64,000 nucleotides of DNA. It comes from Chryseobacterium capnotolerans. GTDB taxonomy: Bacteria; Bacteroidota; Bacteroidia; Flavobacteriales; Weeksellaceae. Below, piece by piece: positions 1 to 9,139 of the stretch. Made by a program: the position numbers and the translations under genes. The notes beneath the pieces were generated by a model. The model searched no databases, was not told the DNA's origin, and saw only the letters and a list, made by a program, of their open reading frames with translations. Positions within the stretch are counted from its first letter, which is position 1, and each line of letters begins with the position of its first letter. The stretch is taken from assembly GCF_021278965.1 (NCBI RefSeq), contig NZ_CP065589.1, positions 4,469,001 through 4,533,000 of the forward strand, given 5' to 3'.

Positions 1-1019
1 TATTGAAGGTCGCCAATGACATTGGAGAAATGATGACCGAGTATAAGGTTGTTGTGAACAAAAGTACTGTTCCTGTAGGTACTGCTGACAGAGTAAGAGA
101 GACCATATCGTCTAAAACAAACATCCCTTTTGATGTTGTTTCCAATCCTGAATTTTTAAGAGAAGGCTTTGCCGTTGAAGATTCCATGAATCCTGCAAGA
201 GTAGTTGTAGGAGCAAGTTCTGAAAGAGCGAGAGATATTATGGCTAAAATTTACCAGCCATTTACGAATACCGGCATTCCGATTATTTTTATGGATGAAA
301 AATCATCGGAACTTACAAAATATGCCGCCAATTCATTTCTGGCAGTAAAGATTACCTTTATGAATGAAATTGCTAATTACTGTGAAAAAGTAGGTGCTGA
401 TGTAGATAAAGTAAGATTAGGAATGGGTAGTGATGACAGAATCGGACACAGATTCCTATTCCCAGGCATTGGGTATGGTGGAAGCTGCTTCCCTAAAGAC
501 GTAAAAGCTCTCATAAAATCCGGAAAACAGGAAGATTTCAATTTCCAGATTCTGGAAGCTACTGAAAATGTGAATACTTCACAAAAAGTAATTCTTGTTT
601 CTGAAATTGAAAAATATTTCGGCGGAAATATAGAAGGGAAAAAGATTGCAATGTGGGGTCTTGCCTTCAAAGCCAATACAGATGATATCAGAGAAGCCTC
701 TTCTTTGGACAACATTGCTCTTCTATTGGAAAAAGGAGCAACAGTTGTAGCTTATGATGCAGTTGCCGAAGCGAATGTTCAAAAACTTCTGGGAGAAAAA
801 ATTCAATATGCTAAAGGAATGTATGATGCACTGGAAGATGTAGATGCTTTATTTATTGCTACAGAATGGCCGGAATTCAAAAATCCTAATTTTGAGCTTA
901 TGGCTAAAAAAATGAAAAATAAAGTTATTTTTGACGGAAGAAACATGTATCCGTTAGAAATTCCAGAACAAAACGGATTCTATTATAAAAGTATAGGTAG
1001 GAAAACAATTACAAAATAA
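1..1019 (+). CDS. ugd: UDP-glucose 6-dehydrogenase, 5' end outside window
   Basis: It oxidises UDP-glucose to UDP-glucuronate with NAD+, supplying uronic acid for the surface polysaccharide made by the downstream genes. The reading frame enters at base 3 without a true start, so the N-terminal Rossmann nucleotide-binding part is missing; about 339 residues are visible against a usual 440-460. Visible are the STVPVGT segment, the SNPEFLREG substrate motif, and the catalytic cysteine in GYGGSCFPKD (about residue 162 of the visible part). The UDP-binding C-terminal domain (WGLAFKANTDDIRE onward) is complete. The stop lies 4 bases before rmlB, so the two are probably cotranscribed. Family assignment is firm; a UDP-ManNAc dehydrogenase is the only close alternative, and the overall pattern fits Ugd better. 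Confidence 0.93.
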   Translation, partial: LKVANDIGEMMTEYKVVVNKSTVPVGTADRVRETISSKTNIPFDVVSNPEFLREGFAVEDSMNPARVVVGASSERARDIMAKIYQPFTNTGIPIIFMDEKSSELTKYAANSFLAVKITFMNEIANYCEKVGADVDKVRLGMGSDDRIGHRFLFPGIGYGGSCFPKDVKALIKSGKQEDFNFQILEATENVNTSQKVILVSEIEKYFGGNIEGKKIAMWGLAFKANTDDIREASSLDNIALLLEKGATVVAYDAVAEANVQKLLGEKIQYAKGMYDALEDVDALFIATEWPEFKNPNFELMAKKMKNKVIFDGRNMYPLEIPEQNGFYYKSIGRKTITK

Positions 1020-1023
1020 AGAA

Positions 1024-2103
1024 ATGAAAAATATCATTATTACGGGGGGAGCAGGATTCATCGGATCCCATGTTGTAAGAGAATTTGTAAAAAACAATCC
1101 GGAAAGTATGATCATCAATCTTGATGCACTTACTTATGCCGGGAATTTAGAAAATCTAAAGGACATTGAAAATGAGCCTAACTATGTTTTCGAAAAAGCA
1201 GATATCACAAAACCAGAAGAACTAAGAAAAGTTTTTGAAAAATATAATCCGGATGCAGTTGTGCATTTGGCAGCAGAAAGCCACGTTGACAGAAGTATTA
1301 CTGATCCAATGGCTTTTATCAACACCAATGTAAATGGAACAGCAAATCTTCTAAACCTTTGTAAGGAGTTCTGGACTTTAAACCCGGACCATACTCACGG
1401 AAGGTTCCCCGATGAAAAAAGAACAAATCTGTTCTATCATGTTTCCACTGATGAAGTATACGGAAGCTTAGGAGAGACAGGATTTTTCCTTGAAACAACT
1501 TCTTACGATCCTCAATCTCCATATTCCGCTTCAAAAGCAGCTTCAGACCATTTGGTAAGAGCTTATGGAAATACATATGGAATGCCATTCATTGTATCTA
1601 ACTGTTCAAACAATTATGGACCAAACCATTTCCCAGAGAAATTAATTCCACTTTGTATTTCTAATATTATTAATGAAAGACCATTACCTATTTACGGAGA
1701 TGGGAAATATACAAGAGACTGGCTATTTGTTATTGATCATGCGAGAGCTATTCATCAGATATTCAATGATGCTAAAACCGGAGAGACTTATAATATCGGA
1801 GGATTCAACGAATGGCAGAATATCGATCTTGTAAAAGAACTGATCAAACAAATGGATGCTAAATTAGGAAAACCGGAAGGTTATTCTGAAAAGCTAATCA
1901 CTTTTGTAAAAGACAGACCTGGCCACGATAAGCGCTATGCTATTGATGCCAATAAATTAAACAAAGATTTAGGCTGGAAACCATCTGTAACATTTGAAGA
2001 AGGATTAGGAAAAACCATCGACTGGTATCTTGAAAATAAGGAATGGCTGGAAAATGTAACCAGCGGAGATTATCAAAAATACTACGAAAAACAGTATAAC
2101 TAA
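1024..2103 (+). CDS. rmlB: dTDP-glucose 4,6-dehydratase RmlB
   Basis: This cytoplasmic enzyme converts dTDP-glucose to dTDP-4-keto-6-deoxyglucose, the branch point for dTDP-deoxysugars. The 359-residue protein has normal family length. The N-terminal NAD-binding glycine motif GGAGFIGSH lies at residues 8-16, followed by the HLAAESHVDRS segment, the STDEVYGSLG active-site segment and the YSASK catalytic Tyr/Lys pair; the C-terminal RPGHDKRYAID motif is also typical. It starts with ATG 4 bases after ugd. Its product is the substrate of the FdtA/QdtA-like isomerases further on. No rmlC or rmlD is present here, so dTDP-rhamnose is not the obvious product of this locus. Confidence 0.96.
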   Translation: MKNIIITGGAGFIGSHVVREFVKNNPESMIINLDALTYAGNLENLKDIENEPNYVFEKADITKPEELRKVFEKYNPDAVVHLAAESHVDRSITDPMAFINTNVNGTANLLNLCKEFWTLNPDHTHGRFPDEKRTNLFYHVSTDEVYGSLGETGFFLETTSYDPQSPYSASKAASDHLVRAYGNTYGMPFIVSNCSNNYGPNHFPEKLIPLCISNIINERPLPIYGDGKYTRDWLFVIDHARAIHQIFNDAKTGETYNIGGFNEWQNIDLVKELIKQMDAKLGKPEGYSEKLITFVKDRPGHDKRYAIDANKLNKDLGWKPSVTFEEGLGKTIDWYLENKEWLENVTSGDYQKYYEKQYN

Positions 2104-2113
2104 AGAACAAATA

Positions 2114-2149
2114 CATAGTCATCAGCCATTTCAATTGTTGATGACTATG
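2114..2149. other. 11-bp inverted repeat downstream of rmlB
   Basis: CATAGTCATCA (2114-2124) and TGATGACTATG (2139-2149) are perfect inverted repeats with a 14-base loop. No U-tract follows, so it is not a classic intrinsic terminator. It sits in the 237-base gap between rmlB and rmlA and could be an mRNA-stabilising or processing hairpin, or a protein-binding site. I see no other structure or gene in 2104-2340. Confidence 0.5.
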
Positions 2150-2340
2150 ACATTTCATTATATAGTTCATTCTCCTATAATATCAGTTATACCAGATAAA
2201 AATCTAAAAGAACTGATAAGCTTCATAAAAAGATTGTGACCATTTTTCAAACTCAACTCAATCTTTTAAGGAACTATTGATCTCAACATCAAAAACAATT
2301 GGACTATACAATTAGAGAATACCAAATAATAAGAAAAAAG

Positions 2341-3204
2341 ATGAAAGGAATAATATTAGCCGGAGGATCCGGGACAAGACTTTACCCTCTAACTATTGCC
2401 GTAAGCAAGCAGTTGATGCCTGTTTATGACAAACCTATGATTTATTATCCACTATCCACTTTACTTTTAGCTGGAATTAAGGATATTCTGATTATTACTA
2501 CTCCACATGACCAATCTGGATTCATTAAATTATTGGGCGATGGCTCACAGATTGGCTGTAATATAGAATATGTTGTACAACCTAGCCCGGATGGGTTAGC
2601 ACAAGCTTTCATTCTGGGAGAGCAGTTTATTGGTAATGATCCCGCAGCACTTGTTTTAGGAGATAATATCTTTTATGGTTCTGAAATGGGAACTTTATTA
2701 AAAAATAAAACCAATCCGGACGGAGGTGTTGTTTTCGCTTATCATGTTGCTGATCCTGAAAGATATGGAGTTGTAGAATTTGATGATGATTTCAAAGCGA
2801 TTTCCATCGAGGAGAAACCATTGAAACCTAAATCTAATTATGCAGTCCCTGGCCTATATTTTTATGACAACAATGTAGTGGAAATTGCCAAAAACATACA
2901 GCCTTCTGCAAGAGGAGAGCTGGAAATTACAGACATCAATAATGTTTATCTGAAAAGCGGTAAACTTGAAGTTGGAGTTCTAGATAGAGGCACAGCATGG
3001 CTGGATACGGGTACTTTTGATTCCCTTAATGATGCTTCAGAATTTGTAAGTGTTATTGAAAAAAGACAAGGCTTCAAGATTGGATGTATAGAAGAAATTG
3101 CATTCAGAAATAAATTCATCAACGAAGATAAACTACTGGAAACCGCTGCAAAATATGGAAAAAGCGGCTACGGCGAGTACTTAAAAAAACTTGTTGGTCA
3201 ATAA
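2341..3204 (+). CDS. rmlA: glucose-1-phosphate thymidylyltransferase RmlA
   Basis: It makes dTDP-glucose from glucose 1-phosphate and dTTP, the first step of the dTDP-sugar pathway. I choose the ATG at 2341 because the protein then begins [18 protein letters not shown], the standard N-terminus with the nucleotidyltransferase GGxGTRL motif at residues 8-14; an upstream in-frame extension from 2299 has no family counterpart. At 287 residues it matches the family length. Further hallmarks are KPMIYYPLS, the VLGDNIFYG segment with the metal-binding aspartate, the EEKPLKPKS motif and the AWLDTGTF motif. It is separated from rmlB by a gap with a hairpin and followed by a strong terminator, so it may form its own transcription unit. 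Confidence 0.96.
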   Translation: MKGIILAGGSGTRLYPLTIAVSKQLMPVYDKPMIYYPLSTLLLAGIKDILIITTPHDQSGFIKLLGDGSQIGCNIEYVVQPSPDGLAQAFILGEQFIGNDPAALVLGDNIFYGSEMGTLLKNKTNPDGGVVFAYHVADPERYGVVEFDDDFKAISIEEKPLKPKSNYAVPGLYFYDNNVVEIAKNIQPSARGELEITDINNVYLKSGKLEVGVLDRGTAWLDTGTFDSLNDASEFVSVIEKRQGFKIGCIEEIAFRNKFINEDKLLETAAKYGKSGYGEYLKKLVGQ

Positions 3205-3224
3205 TCACATCATTTATAAACTTT

Positions 3225-3256
3225 AAAAACTATTGGCTTTATAGTCAATAGTTTTT
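3225..3256. terminator. Intrinsic terminator after rmlA
   Basis: AAAAACTATTG (3225-3235) and CAATAGTTTTT (3246-3256) form a perfect 11-bp stem with a 10-base loop, ending in a T run. It lies 20 bases after the rmlA stop and separates the nucleotide-sugar genes from the exporter operon. Confidence 0.8.
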
Positions 3257-3350
3257 GTCATAATAACAAATATCAATATATTAGTTATTATTTTTTAGTT
3301 TTACGTAAACAATAACTTACCAACTAAAATACGGCAAGAATTAATTATTA

Positions 3351-3358
3351 TAAATTTG
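3351..3358 (+). promoter_or_regulatory. Putative -7 promoter box for the exporter operon
   Basis: TAAATTTG matches the Bacteroidota -7 consensus TAnnTTTG and lies 15 bases before the ATG of the ABC permease gene, downstream of a terminator. No TTG is present at the expected -33 position, so the assignment rests on the -7 box and the context. Confidence 0.5.
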
Positions 3359-3373
3359 TAAAAACTCACACTG

Positions 3374-4222
3374 ATGAATGAACCACAGCAAAAGTGGACA
3401 GAAACCATTGAAGCGAATCATTCTTTATTTGATTTAAAACTCAAAGAAGTCTGGCGGTATAAAGATCTTATTTACATGTTTGTAAAGAGGGATTTCATAT
3501 CAAGCTTCAAGCAAACCATTTTGGGTCCAATCTGGTTTTTTATAAATCCCATCTTTACAACAATCACCTATCTGATTATTTTTGGAAGATTTGCAAAATT
3601 ACCTACAGACGGTGCTCCCGGCATCATATTTTATCTATCAGGAGTTACTCTATGGAATTATTTCTCCGGAGCATTGCTGGGGACAACAGCAACCTTTACA
3701 GGGAATGCCAATATCTTTGGTAAAGTATATTTTCCAAGATTAGTAACCCCCATATCAATTGTCATTTCAAACCTGATGCGTTTAAGTGTACAATTTATCT
3801 TGTTCCTGATTGTATGGGGATATTATCTTATCAATCATGAAGTTTCTCCTAATTGGTGGATCTTAGCCACTCCTTTTTTATTAATCCTTATGGCCCTTTT
3901 TGCATTGGGAGTTGGAATGATATTTTCTGCACTTACAACAAAATATAAGGACTTAAGTATGCTTTTGACGTTTGGTATCAGCTTATATATGTATGCGACA
4001 CCGGTAATTTATCCTGTATCTATGCTTCCTGGATATTTCAAAAAGCTTGCTAAATTCAACCCATTAACAGGTATTTTTGAATGCTTCAAGTATGGTTGGC
4101 TAGGTGTGGGAGATTTTTCTCCGGTAATGCTGGTTGTAAGTACTATTATTATCCTGATTCTTCTGGTAATAGGAGTTATCACCTTTAATAAAGTAGAGAA
4201 AACCTTCATGGATACTGTATAG
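3374..4222 (+). CDS. ABC-2 type polysaccharide export permease (Wzm-like)
   Basis: This is the membrane component of an ABC exporter that moves lipid-linked polysaccharide across the inner membrane. The 282-residue protein has a short cytoplasmic N-terminus with the YKDLIYMFVKRDF segment, then about six hydrophobic membrane segments, and the conserved QTILGPIWFFINP and LTTKYKDL motifs of the family. Gene length and the directly following ATPase gene with a substrate-binding tail fit the Wzm/Wzt pair. The presence of this pair implies chain completion in the cytoplasm and ABC-dependent export; I see no Wzx flippase in the window. Confidence 0.92.
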   Translation: MNEPQQKWTETIEANHSLFDLKLKEVWRYKDLIYMFVKRDFISSFKQTILGPIWFFINPIFTTITYLIIFGRFAKLPTDGAPGIIFYLSGVTLWNYFSGALLGTTATFTGNANIFGKVYFPRLVTPISIVISNLMRLSVQFILFLIVWGYYLINHEVSPNWWILATPFLLILMALFALGVGMIFSALTTKYKDLSMLLTFGISLYMYATPVIYPVSMLPGYFKKLAKFNPLTGIFECFKYGWLGVGDFSPVMLVVSTIIILILLVIGVITFNKVEKTFMDTV

Positions 4223-4265
4223 TTGAAGATAAAAACACTAGAATAAAAATTTAAAACTGAAAAAA

Positions 4266-5525
4266 ATGCTAGCTTTAAAAGCAGAAAACATATCAAAACA
4301 ATATCGTTTGGGTGAAGTGGGAACAGGAACTCTTTCCCATGACCTCAACAGGTTTTGGCATAAGATAAGAGGCAAAGAAGATCCTTACTTAAAGATTGGT
4401 GAAGCCAATGACAGAGCTTCCAAAGGAAATTCTGACTACGTATGGTCACTCCGTGATATCAACTTTGAAATTGAACAAGGAGATGCTGTAGGCATCATTG
4501 GTAGAAACGGAGCCGGGAAATCAACATTGTTGAAACTGTTGAGTAAAGTAACCAAACCCACCACAGGAAAGATTTATACAAATGGCCGAATAGCCTCTCT
4601 ATTAGAGGTAGGAACCGGTTTTCATCCTGAAATGACAGGTCGGGAAAATGTATTTCTAAATGGTGCCATTCTGGGGATGACCAGAAAAGAGATTACCCGT
4701 AAATTTGATGAAATCGTAGACTTTTCAGGAGTTGAAAGATATATTGATACCCCTGTTAAAAGATATTCTTCGGGAATGTATGTGCGTCTTGCCTTTGCAG
4801 TGGCAGCCCATCTTGAATCTGAAATTTTAATTGTAGACGAGGTTCTTGCAGTAGGTGACGCTGATTTCCAGAAAAAATGTTTAGGAAAGATGAATGATGT
4901 GGCAAAGGGAGAAGGCAGAACCATTCTGTTTGTAAGCCATAATATGACTGCAGTAAAAGAGCTTTGCAATAAAGGTATCCTTTTGACCCAGGGAGCTCTG
5001 GAATATGAAGGAGATATGCTGAGTACCATTATAGAATATCAAAAAAACAGTACCTCTACGTCTCATTATCAATACAATGGTAATCTTGATGATGCCATAG
5101 GAAACGAAAATATCAGAATAAAAGAGTTTTCAGTATCCGCTCAACATGGTGAACTCATTGATATTAATTCCGGGATAAAAGTTAAATTAGTTTTTCATAA
5201 TAACCGCCCCAATATCAATCTTGATGCAACATTTGAATTAAGAAACTATGAAGAACTTATTATCTTCCATGTAGGAAAAATTCTTAGTAAGAATCAGGAT
5301 TCTAAAACAGGAGATTATTCTATTGAGTTTGATATTCCGGCAGGATTGTTAAATGCTGGGAATTACTACTTTAAATTGTTTTTCGGGAAAGACCAGACTG
5401 AAGCCTTATTTATTCTTGATAATTCTGTAGGATTTGAAGTCGAAAACGTAAAAGTAGGAAGCAAAATGCATGTGTACCCAGGAATTACAAGACCTAACTT
5501 TGACTATAATGTAAAAATGCCATGA
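4266..5525 (+). CDS. ABC polysaccharide export ATPase with C-terminal sugar-binding domain (Wzt-like)
   Basis: This is the ATPase subunit that powers the upstream permease. The Walker A motif GRNGAGKST is at residues 79-87, the ABC signature YSSGM at about 167-171 and Walker B ILIVDEVLAVGD at about 187-198. After the nucleotide-binding domain (to about residue 250) comes a 150-residue beta-rich tail resembling the Wzt C-terminal domain that binds the nonreducing end of the finished glycan. That tail makes export selective for a capped or modified chain, which is relevant to the modification genes in this locus. The stop overlaps the start of the next gene (ATGA), indicating translational coupling with the dTDP-sugar genes. 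Confidence 0.93.
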   Translation: MLALKAENISKQYRLGEVGTGTLSHDLNRFWHKIRGKEDPYLKIGEANDRASKGNSDYVWSLRDINFEIEQGDAVGIIGRNGAGKSTLLKLLSKVTKPTTGKIYTNGRIASLLEVGTGFHPEMTGRENVFLNGAILGMTRKEITRKFDEIVDFSGVERYIDTPVKRYSSGMYVRLAFAVAAHLESEILIVDEVLAVGDADFQKKCLGKMNDVAKGEGRTILFVSHNMTAVKELCNKGILLTQGALEYEGDMLSTIIEYQKNSTSTSHYQYNGNLDDAIGNENIRIKEFSVSAQHGELIDINSGIKVKLVFHNNRPNINLDATFELRNYEELIIFHVGKILSKNQDSKTGDYSIEFDIPAGLLNAGNYYFKLFFGKDQTEALFILDNSVGFEVENVKVGSKMHVYPGITRPNFDYNVKMP

Positions 5526-5923
5526 TACCCCAAATAATACAGTTTCCAAAAATATATGATAAGCGGGGAAACCTTTCATTTCTTGAACACCCCAATCAAC
5601 TTCCTTTTGAAATTGCCAGGACCTACTGGATCTATGATGTTCCGGGTGGAGAACTTAGAGGCAGCCATGCTTTTAAAGAGCAACAGGAAGTGATCATTGC
5701 TTTATCAGGCAGCCTTGACGTTGTCATCCATGATGGAAAGGAAGAAAAAGTGTATTCACTAAACCGTTCCTATTACGGGTTATACATTCCTAAAATGTAT
5801 TGGAGGAGACTTGAAAATTTTTCAACCAACTCTCTGGCTCTCATTGTTTCTGATAAATCGTATGATGAGAATGACTACATAAGAGATTTTGAAACCTTTA
5901 AACAACTTACCCATGAAGGATAA
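5522..5923 (+). CDS. FdtA/QdtA-like dTDP-ketosugar isomerase, first copy, one key histidine replaced
   Basis: This 133-residue cupin belongs to the dTDP-4-keto-6-deoxyglucose 3,4-ketoisomerase family (FdtA, QdtA, WxcM-like). The family hallmark is RG-H-x-H-K, with the two histidines in the active site. Here the motif reads RGSHAFK, so the second histidine is phenylalanine. The rest is well kept: YDVPGGE before the motif, GS-D-V-HDG after it, and the YDENDYIRDF C-terminal signature. It overlaps the exporter ATPase by 4 bases and the next, intact copy by 11 bases. It may be an inactive partner, an enzyme with changed stereochemistry, or a binding protein; the function of this copy is inferred, the family is clear. 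Confidence 0.85.
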   Translation: MIPQIIQFPKIYDKRGNLSFLEHPNQLPFEIARTYWIYDVPGGELRGSHAFKEQQEVIIALSGSLDVVIHDGKEEKVYSLNRSYYGLYIPKMYWRRLENFSTNSLALIVSDKSYDENDYIRDFETFKQLTHEG

Positions 5924-6335
5924 AGTTTCAGTTTTTGATTGCAGTGTCATCGATCTTGGCAAAATAGGTTTCGATGAAGGTAATCTCACAGTGGTTGAAA
6001 ATGATTCTCATTTTCCTTTTAACGTAAAAAGAGTTTTTTATCTGTATGATATTTCTGGAGGTGAAAGCCGGGGTGCCCATTCCCATAAAGAATGTCATCA
6101 ATTTCTGATTGCAGCCAGTGGAAGTTTTGAAGTATCACTGGATGACGGAAAATTTAAAAGACAGGTATTTCTTAATCGTCCCGATCTAGGATTACACATT
6201 CCCCCGGGAATTTGGGCTTCAGAAATGAACTTTTCTTCAGGAGCTATTTGTCTGGTTTTGGCTTCTCACCACTATAATGAAAACGATTATGTGAGAGACT
6301 ATGATACTTTTTTAAAAATACAAAATGGATTATAA
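5913..6335 (+). CDS. fdtA: FdtA/QdtA-like dTDP-4-keto-6-deoxyglucose 3,4-ketoisomerase, second copy
   Basis: This cupin should move the keto group of dTDP-4-keto-6-deoxyglucose from C4 to C3, preparing the sugar for amination. Both active-site histidines are present (RGAHSHK), followed by the ASGSFEV and DDG strands and the [10 protein letters not shown] signature. I choose ATG 5913 (140 residues, MKDKVS...) rather than a TTG eight codons upstream; the start lies inside the end of the previous gene, giving an 11-base overlap. Sequence alone does not tell whether the product has galacto (FdtA) or gluco (QdtA) configuration. The next two genes carry the remaining pathway steps. Confidence 0.88.
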   Translation: MKDKVSVFDCSVIDLGKIGFDEGNLTVVENDSHFPFNVKRVFYLYDISGGESRGAHSHKECHQFLIAASGSFEVSLDDGKFKRQVFLNRPDLGLHIPPGIWASEMNFSSGAICLVLASHHYNENDYVRDYDTFLKIQNGL

Positions 6336-6822
6336 AAAACACCCTTTGGCCGACGTCCAATCTGAGAATATTGGTGCAGAAACAATGATCTGGCAGTTTT
6401 GTGTTATTTTAAAAAACGCTAAAATAGGCAGCAACTGTAATATCAACTGTAATGTATTCATAGAGAATGATGTGGTCATTGGAGATAATGTAACAATAAA
6501 GCCTGGAGTTCAGGTATGGGACGGAGTTACCCTTGAGGATAATGTTTTTATTGGTCCTAATGTAACTTTCACCAATGACTTAATTCCTCGTTCTAAGCAA
6601 TATCCAATAGAATTCAGTAAGACTCTTGTGAAAAAGGGAGCTTCTATTGGGGCCAATGCAACGATCATTGCCGGTAATACCATTGGAGAAAATGCTTTAA
6701 TCGGAGCTGGAAGTGTGATCACAAAAGATGTTCCGCCCAACACCGTTTGGTTTGGAAATCCGGCAAAGCAAAAAGGGACTATTATTAATGGAGAAATAAC
6801 ATATACAAACACTCATGATTAA
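6325..6822 (+). CDS. Hexapeptide-repeat sugar N-acetyltransferase (FdtC/QdtC-like)
   Basis: This 165-residue left-handed beta-helix acetyltransferase should acetylate the 3-amino group of dTDP-3-amino-3,6-dideoxyhexose with acetyl-CoA. The protein consists almost entirely of hexapeptide repeats ([43 protein letters not shown]), and the [10 protein letters not shown] segment is typical of the nucleotide-amino-sugar N-acetyltransferase group. Its start overlaps the isomerase gene by 11 bases and its end overlaps the aminotransferase gene by 8 bases, a compact pathway cassette. It is not a serine or maltose acetyltransferase by motif. The donor could in principle be another acyl-CoA. Confidence 0.88.
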   Translation: MDYKKHPLADVQSENIGAETMIWQFCVILKNAKIGSNCNINCNVFIENDVVIGDNVTIKPGVQVWDGVTLEDNVFIGPNVTFTNDLIPRSKQYPIEFSKTLVKKGASIGANATIIAGNTIGENALIGAGSVITKDVPPNTVWFGNPAKQKGTIINGEITYTNTHD

Positions 6823-7915
6823 ATTTTTAGATCTTCAGAAAATTAATTTAGAATACCAACAGGAAATAGAGGCTAAACTCATTGATGTTTTCCGTTCCGG
6901 ATGGTACTTGATGGGAAAAGAGCTTTCAAATTTTGAAACGAACCTTTCCGATTATATTGGTGCAAAACATGCCATTGGAGTAGCTAATGGTCTGGATGCC
7001 CTTCGTCTTATTCTTCGAGGCTATATAGAATTGGGAGTGATGAATCCCGGCGATGAAATTATTGTTCCCTCCAATACTTATATTGCTTCTATTCTCGCCA
7101 TTTCCGATAACGGATTAGTTCCCGTTTTGGTAGAACCGGAAATCAATACTTATAATATTGACATTTCTAAAATTAAAGAAAAAATTACGTCTAAAACAAA
7201 AGGTATTCTGCTTGTTCATTTACAAGGAAGAGTTGTTTTTTCAGATCAGCTTAGGGAAATTGCTCGTCAATATCATCTTAAAATCATTGAAGATAATGCC
7301 CAGGCCATTGGTGCTGAATGGGATGGTATAAAATCCGGAAATCTTGGAGATGCAGCCGGGTTCAGTTTCTATCCTGGTAAAAACCTTGGAGCTTTGGGAG
7401 ATGCAGGAGCAGTAACAACCAATGATGATGATCTGGCTAAAGCCATCAGAGCATTGGCAAACTATGGTTCCAATCAGAAATATGTCAATATTTATAAAGG
7501 ATTAAACTCCAGATTGGATGAAATTCAGGCTGCCGTTTTGGATATTAAGCTTAAATATATTGATCGTGAAAATGAAGTAAGGAGAGCTATTGCCCAACGT
7601 TTCACCAATGAAATTACACATCCTGAAATCATCCTTCCTGAATATCCCGAAAATGAAAAAGAGCATGTATGGCATGTTTTTGTAATCAGATCATCAAAAA
7701 GAGATGAACTTCAGGCCTATCTTACGGAAAATGGAGTTCAAACCCTAATCCACTACCCTATTCCACCTCACAAACAGGAAGCTTATAAGGAATGGGAACA
7801 ACTTTCGTTTCCCATCAGTGAAAAAATACATCAGGAAGTTCTAAGTCTTCCTATATCTTCTGTAATGAACGAGGAAGATATAACGACGATCATTAAAGCT
7901 ATAAACAAGTTCTAA
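6815..7915 (+). CDS. DegT/DnrJ/EryC1 sugar 3-aminotransferase (FdtB/QdtB-like)
   Basis: This PLP-dependent enzyme should transfer an amino group to C3 of the dTDP-3-keto-6-deoxyhexose made by the ketoisomerase. It has 366 residues, normal for the family. The PLP lysine is Lys189 in [12 protein letters not shown], preceded by the [11 protein letters not shown] segment with the PLP-ring contacts, and the N-terminal VANGLDAL motif is kept. In pathway order the chain would be RmlA, RmlB, isomerase, this enzyme, then the acetyltransferase encoded just upstream. The start overlaps that gene by 8 bases, and the next gene begins directly after its stop, so the operon continues into glycosyltransferases. 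Confidence 0.92.
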   Translation: MIKFLDLQKINLEYQQEIEAKLIDVFRSGWYLMGKELSNFETNLSDYIGAKHAIGVANGLDALRLILRGYIELGVMNPGDEIIVPSNTYIASILAISDNGLVPVLVEPEINTYNIDISKIKEKITSKTKGILLVHLQGRVVFSDQLREIARQYHLKIIEDNAQAIGAEWDGIKSGNLGDAAGFSFYPGKNLGALGDAGAVTTNDDDLAKAIRALANYGSNQKYVNIYKGLNSRLDEIQAAVLDIKLKYIDRENEVRRAIAQRFTNEITHPEIILPEYPENEKEHVWHVFVIRSSKRDELQAYLTENGVQTLIHYPIPPHKQEAYKEWEQLSFPISEKIHQEVLSLPISSVMNEEDITTIIKAINKF

Positions 7916-9136
7916 ATGCCAAAAAGGAAAAGACTTTTATTTGTAACCAATTCATTACAAAAAGCGGGATCTGAAAAATATACTTTTGAAATAGTAAAGA
8001 ATATAGATAAATCGCTGTTTGATGTGGAAGTATTGACCACTGCTGATGTTCATCTAAATAAAAAATTTCCGCATGTTTATTATTTTGAACTCAAGAAATT
8101 AGGCATAAAGATTCACACTACTCTTTACAGGCCGGGAGAAATTCAACCGTCTTTCATCAATCTTCTTCCTCTCAAAAAAGTCTCTAATTATATTCTATTC
8201 AGAATTAACAGATATAGAAGAAGCAGTCTGTACAACAAAAGACTACGTAAGCTTTTTAGTTCTTTTGATGCGGTCATCCTGGTGGATGCTTTATTCTTTC
8301 ATCATATAAAAAATAACCTTGATCCAGGTATCTACTTTGAAACGCATTTGATGTGCCATCAGGCCCAGTTTAATAGGGATTTCAAAATTTATGATGCCTA
8401 TGACAAAAATTCTACTGAATATAATTTTGTATATGCTGATGAATATCAATTAAGCGAAATAGAAGCCCAGGAAGTTAAAATAAAAAATACCTTTGGATTC
8501 CCATTATCAATAAATGTTGATGATTTGAATCCTGTAGATTACCACAAAATTGTGGAAAAGAAGGAATTTAATATTGGTGTCTTTACAAGAATCAATCGAA
8601 TAAAGCCTATTGACAAGATTTTGGAAGCTTTTGAGATTTTAAAAAATTTAAATGCTGAAGTAAAACTTAAAATCTTTGGCCACATTCAAGATCCTGATTA
8701 TCATAAAGAATTAATGGAGATCATTAAAAATAAAGGACTCAATCATCATATTTCGTTTGAAGGTCATGCTGAAAACATGTTGGAAGGGATTAAAGAAAAG
8801 AATGTTTCTCTTGCATGGATTGTCTCCATCTATGAATATGTAGGATATGCTGCCACTGAATTATGTATGAATAATATCCCTATTATTCTGGATAATATTG
8901 ATGGAAATAATTCAATAAAGCCTATTGACAATGAGACATCTATCCCACCCTATTTTTACACCCCTTCAGAACTGGCAAAACATACGCATTATATCATATC
9001 CAACAACAAGTTAGAAGAGTTGCAGCAGTTGGAAACAGATCAATTTTTATCTCACCATGATCTTGAGAAAAATATAAGCAAGTACGAACAATACCTGCTA
9101 AAAACACTTAAAAACCAAGAAGAAAAAATCCAATAA
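7916..9136 (+). CDS. Glycosyltransferase, GT-B fold (family 4-like)
   Basis: This is a 406-residue glycosyltransferase of the GT4 type, probably cytoplasmic, adding one sugar of the polysaccharide. The N-terminus RLLFVTNSLQKAGSEK is the usual opening of the acceptor domain. The donor domain begins at about residue 215 (FNIGVFTRINRIKPIDKI), with KIFGH, FEGHAENM and the YVGYAATELCMNNIP segment in place of the classic EGxGxxxxE loop. The stop of the aminotransferase gene touches its ATG, and the next glycosyltransferase starts 3 bases after it. Sugar specificity cannot be read from the sequence; the position directly after the dTDP-sugar cassette makes that sugar a reasonable guess. Confidence 0.82.
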   Translation: MPKRKRLLFVTNSLQKAGSEKYTFEIVKNIDKSLFDVEVLTTADVHLNKKFPHVYYFELKKLGIKIHTTLYRPGEIQPSFINLLPLKKVSNYILFRINRYRRSSLYNKRLRKLFSSFDAVILVDALFFHHIKNNLDPGIYFETHLMCHQAQFNRDFKIYDAYDKNSTEYNFVYADEYQLSEIEAQEVKIKNTFGFPLSINVDDLNPVDYHKIVEKKEFNIGVFTRINRIKPIDKILEAFEILKNLNAEVKLKIFGHIQDPDYHKELMEIIKNKGLNHHISFEGHAENMLEGIKEKNVSLAWIVSIYEYVGYAATELCMNNIPIILDNIDGNNSIKPIDNETSIPPYFYTPSELAKHTHYIISNNKLEELQQLETDQFLSHHDLEKNISKYEQYLLKTLKNQEEKIQ

Positions 9137-9139
9137 ATT

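Noticed and set aside
377..715. Minus-strand open frame of 112 codons inside ugd
   Set aside because: Antisense shadow of a conserved gene, with no promoter or family features.
4622..5029. Minus-strand open frame of 135 codons inside the Wzt-like gene
   Set aside because: Antisense shadow of the ATPase domain; no independent signal.
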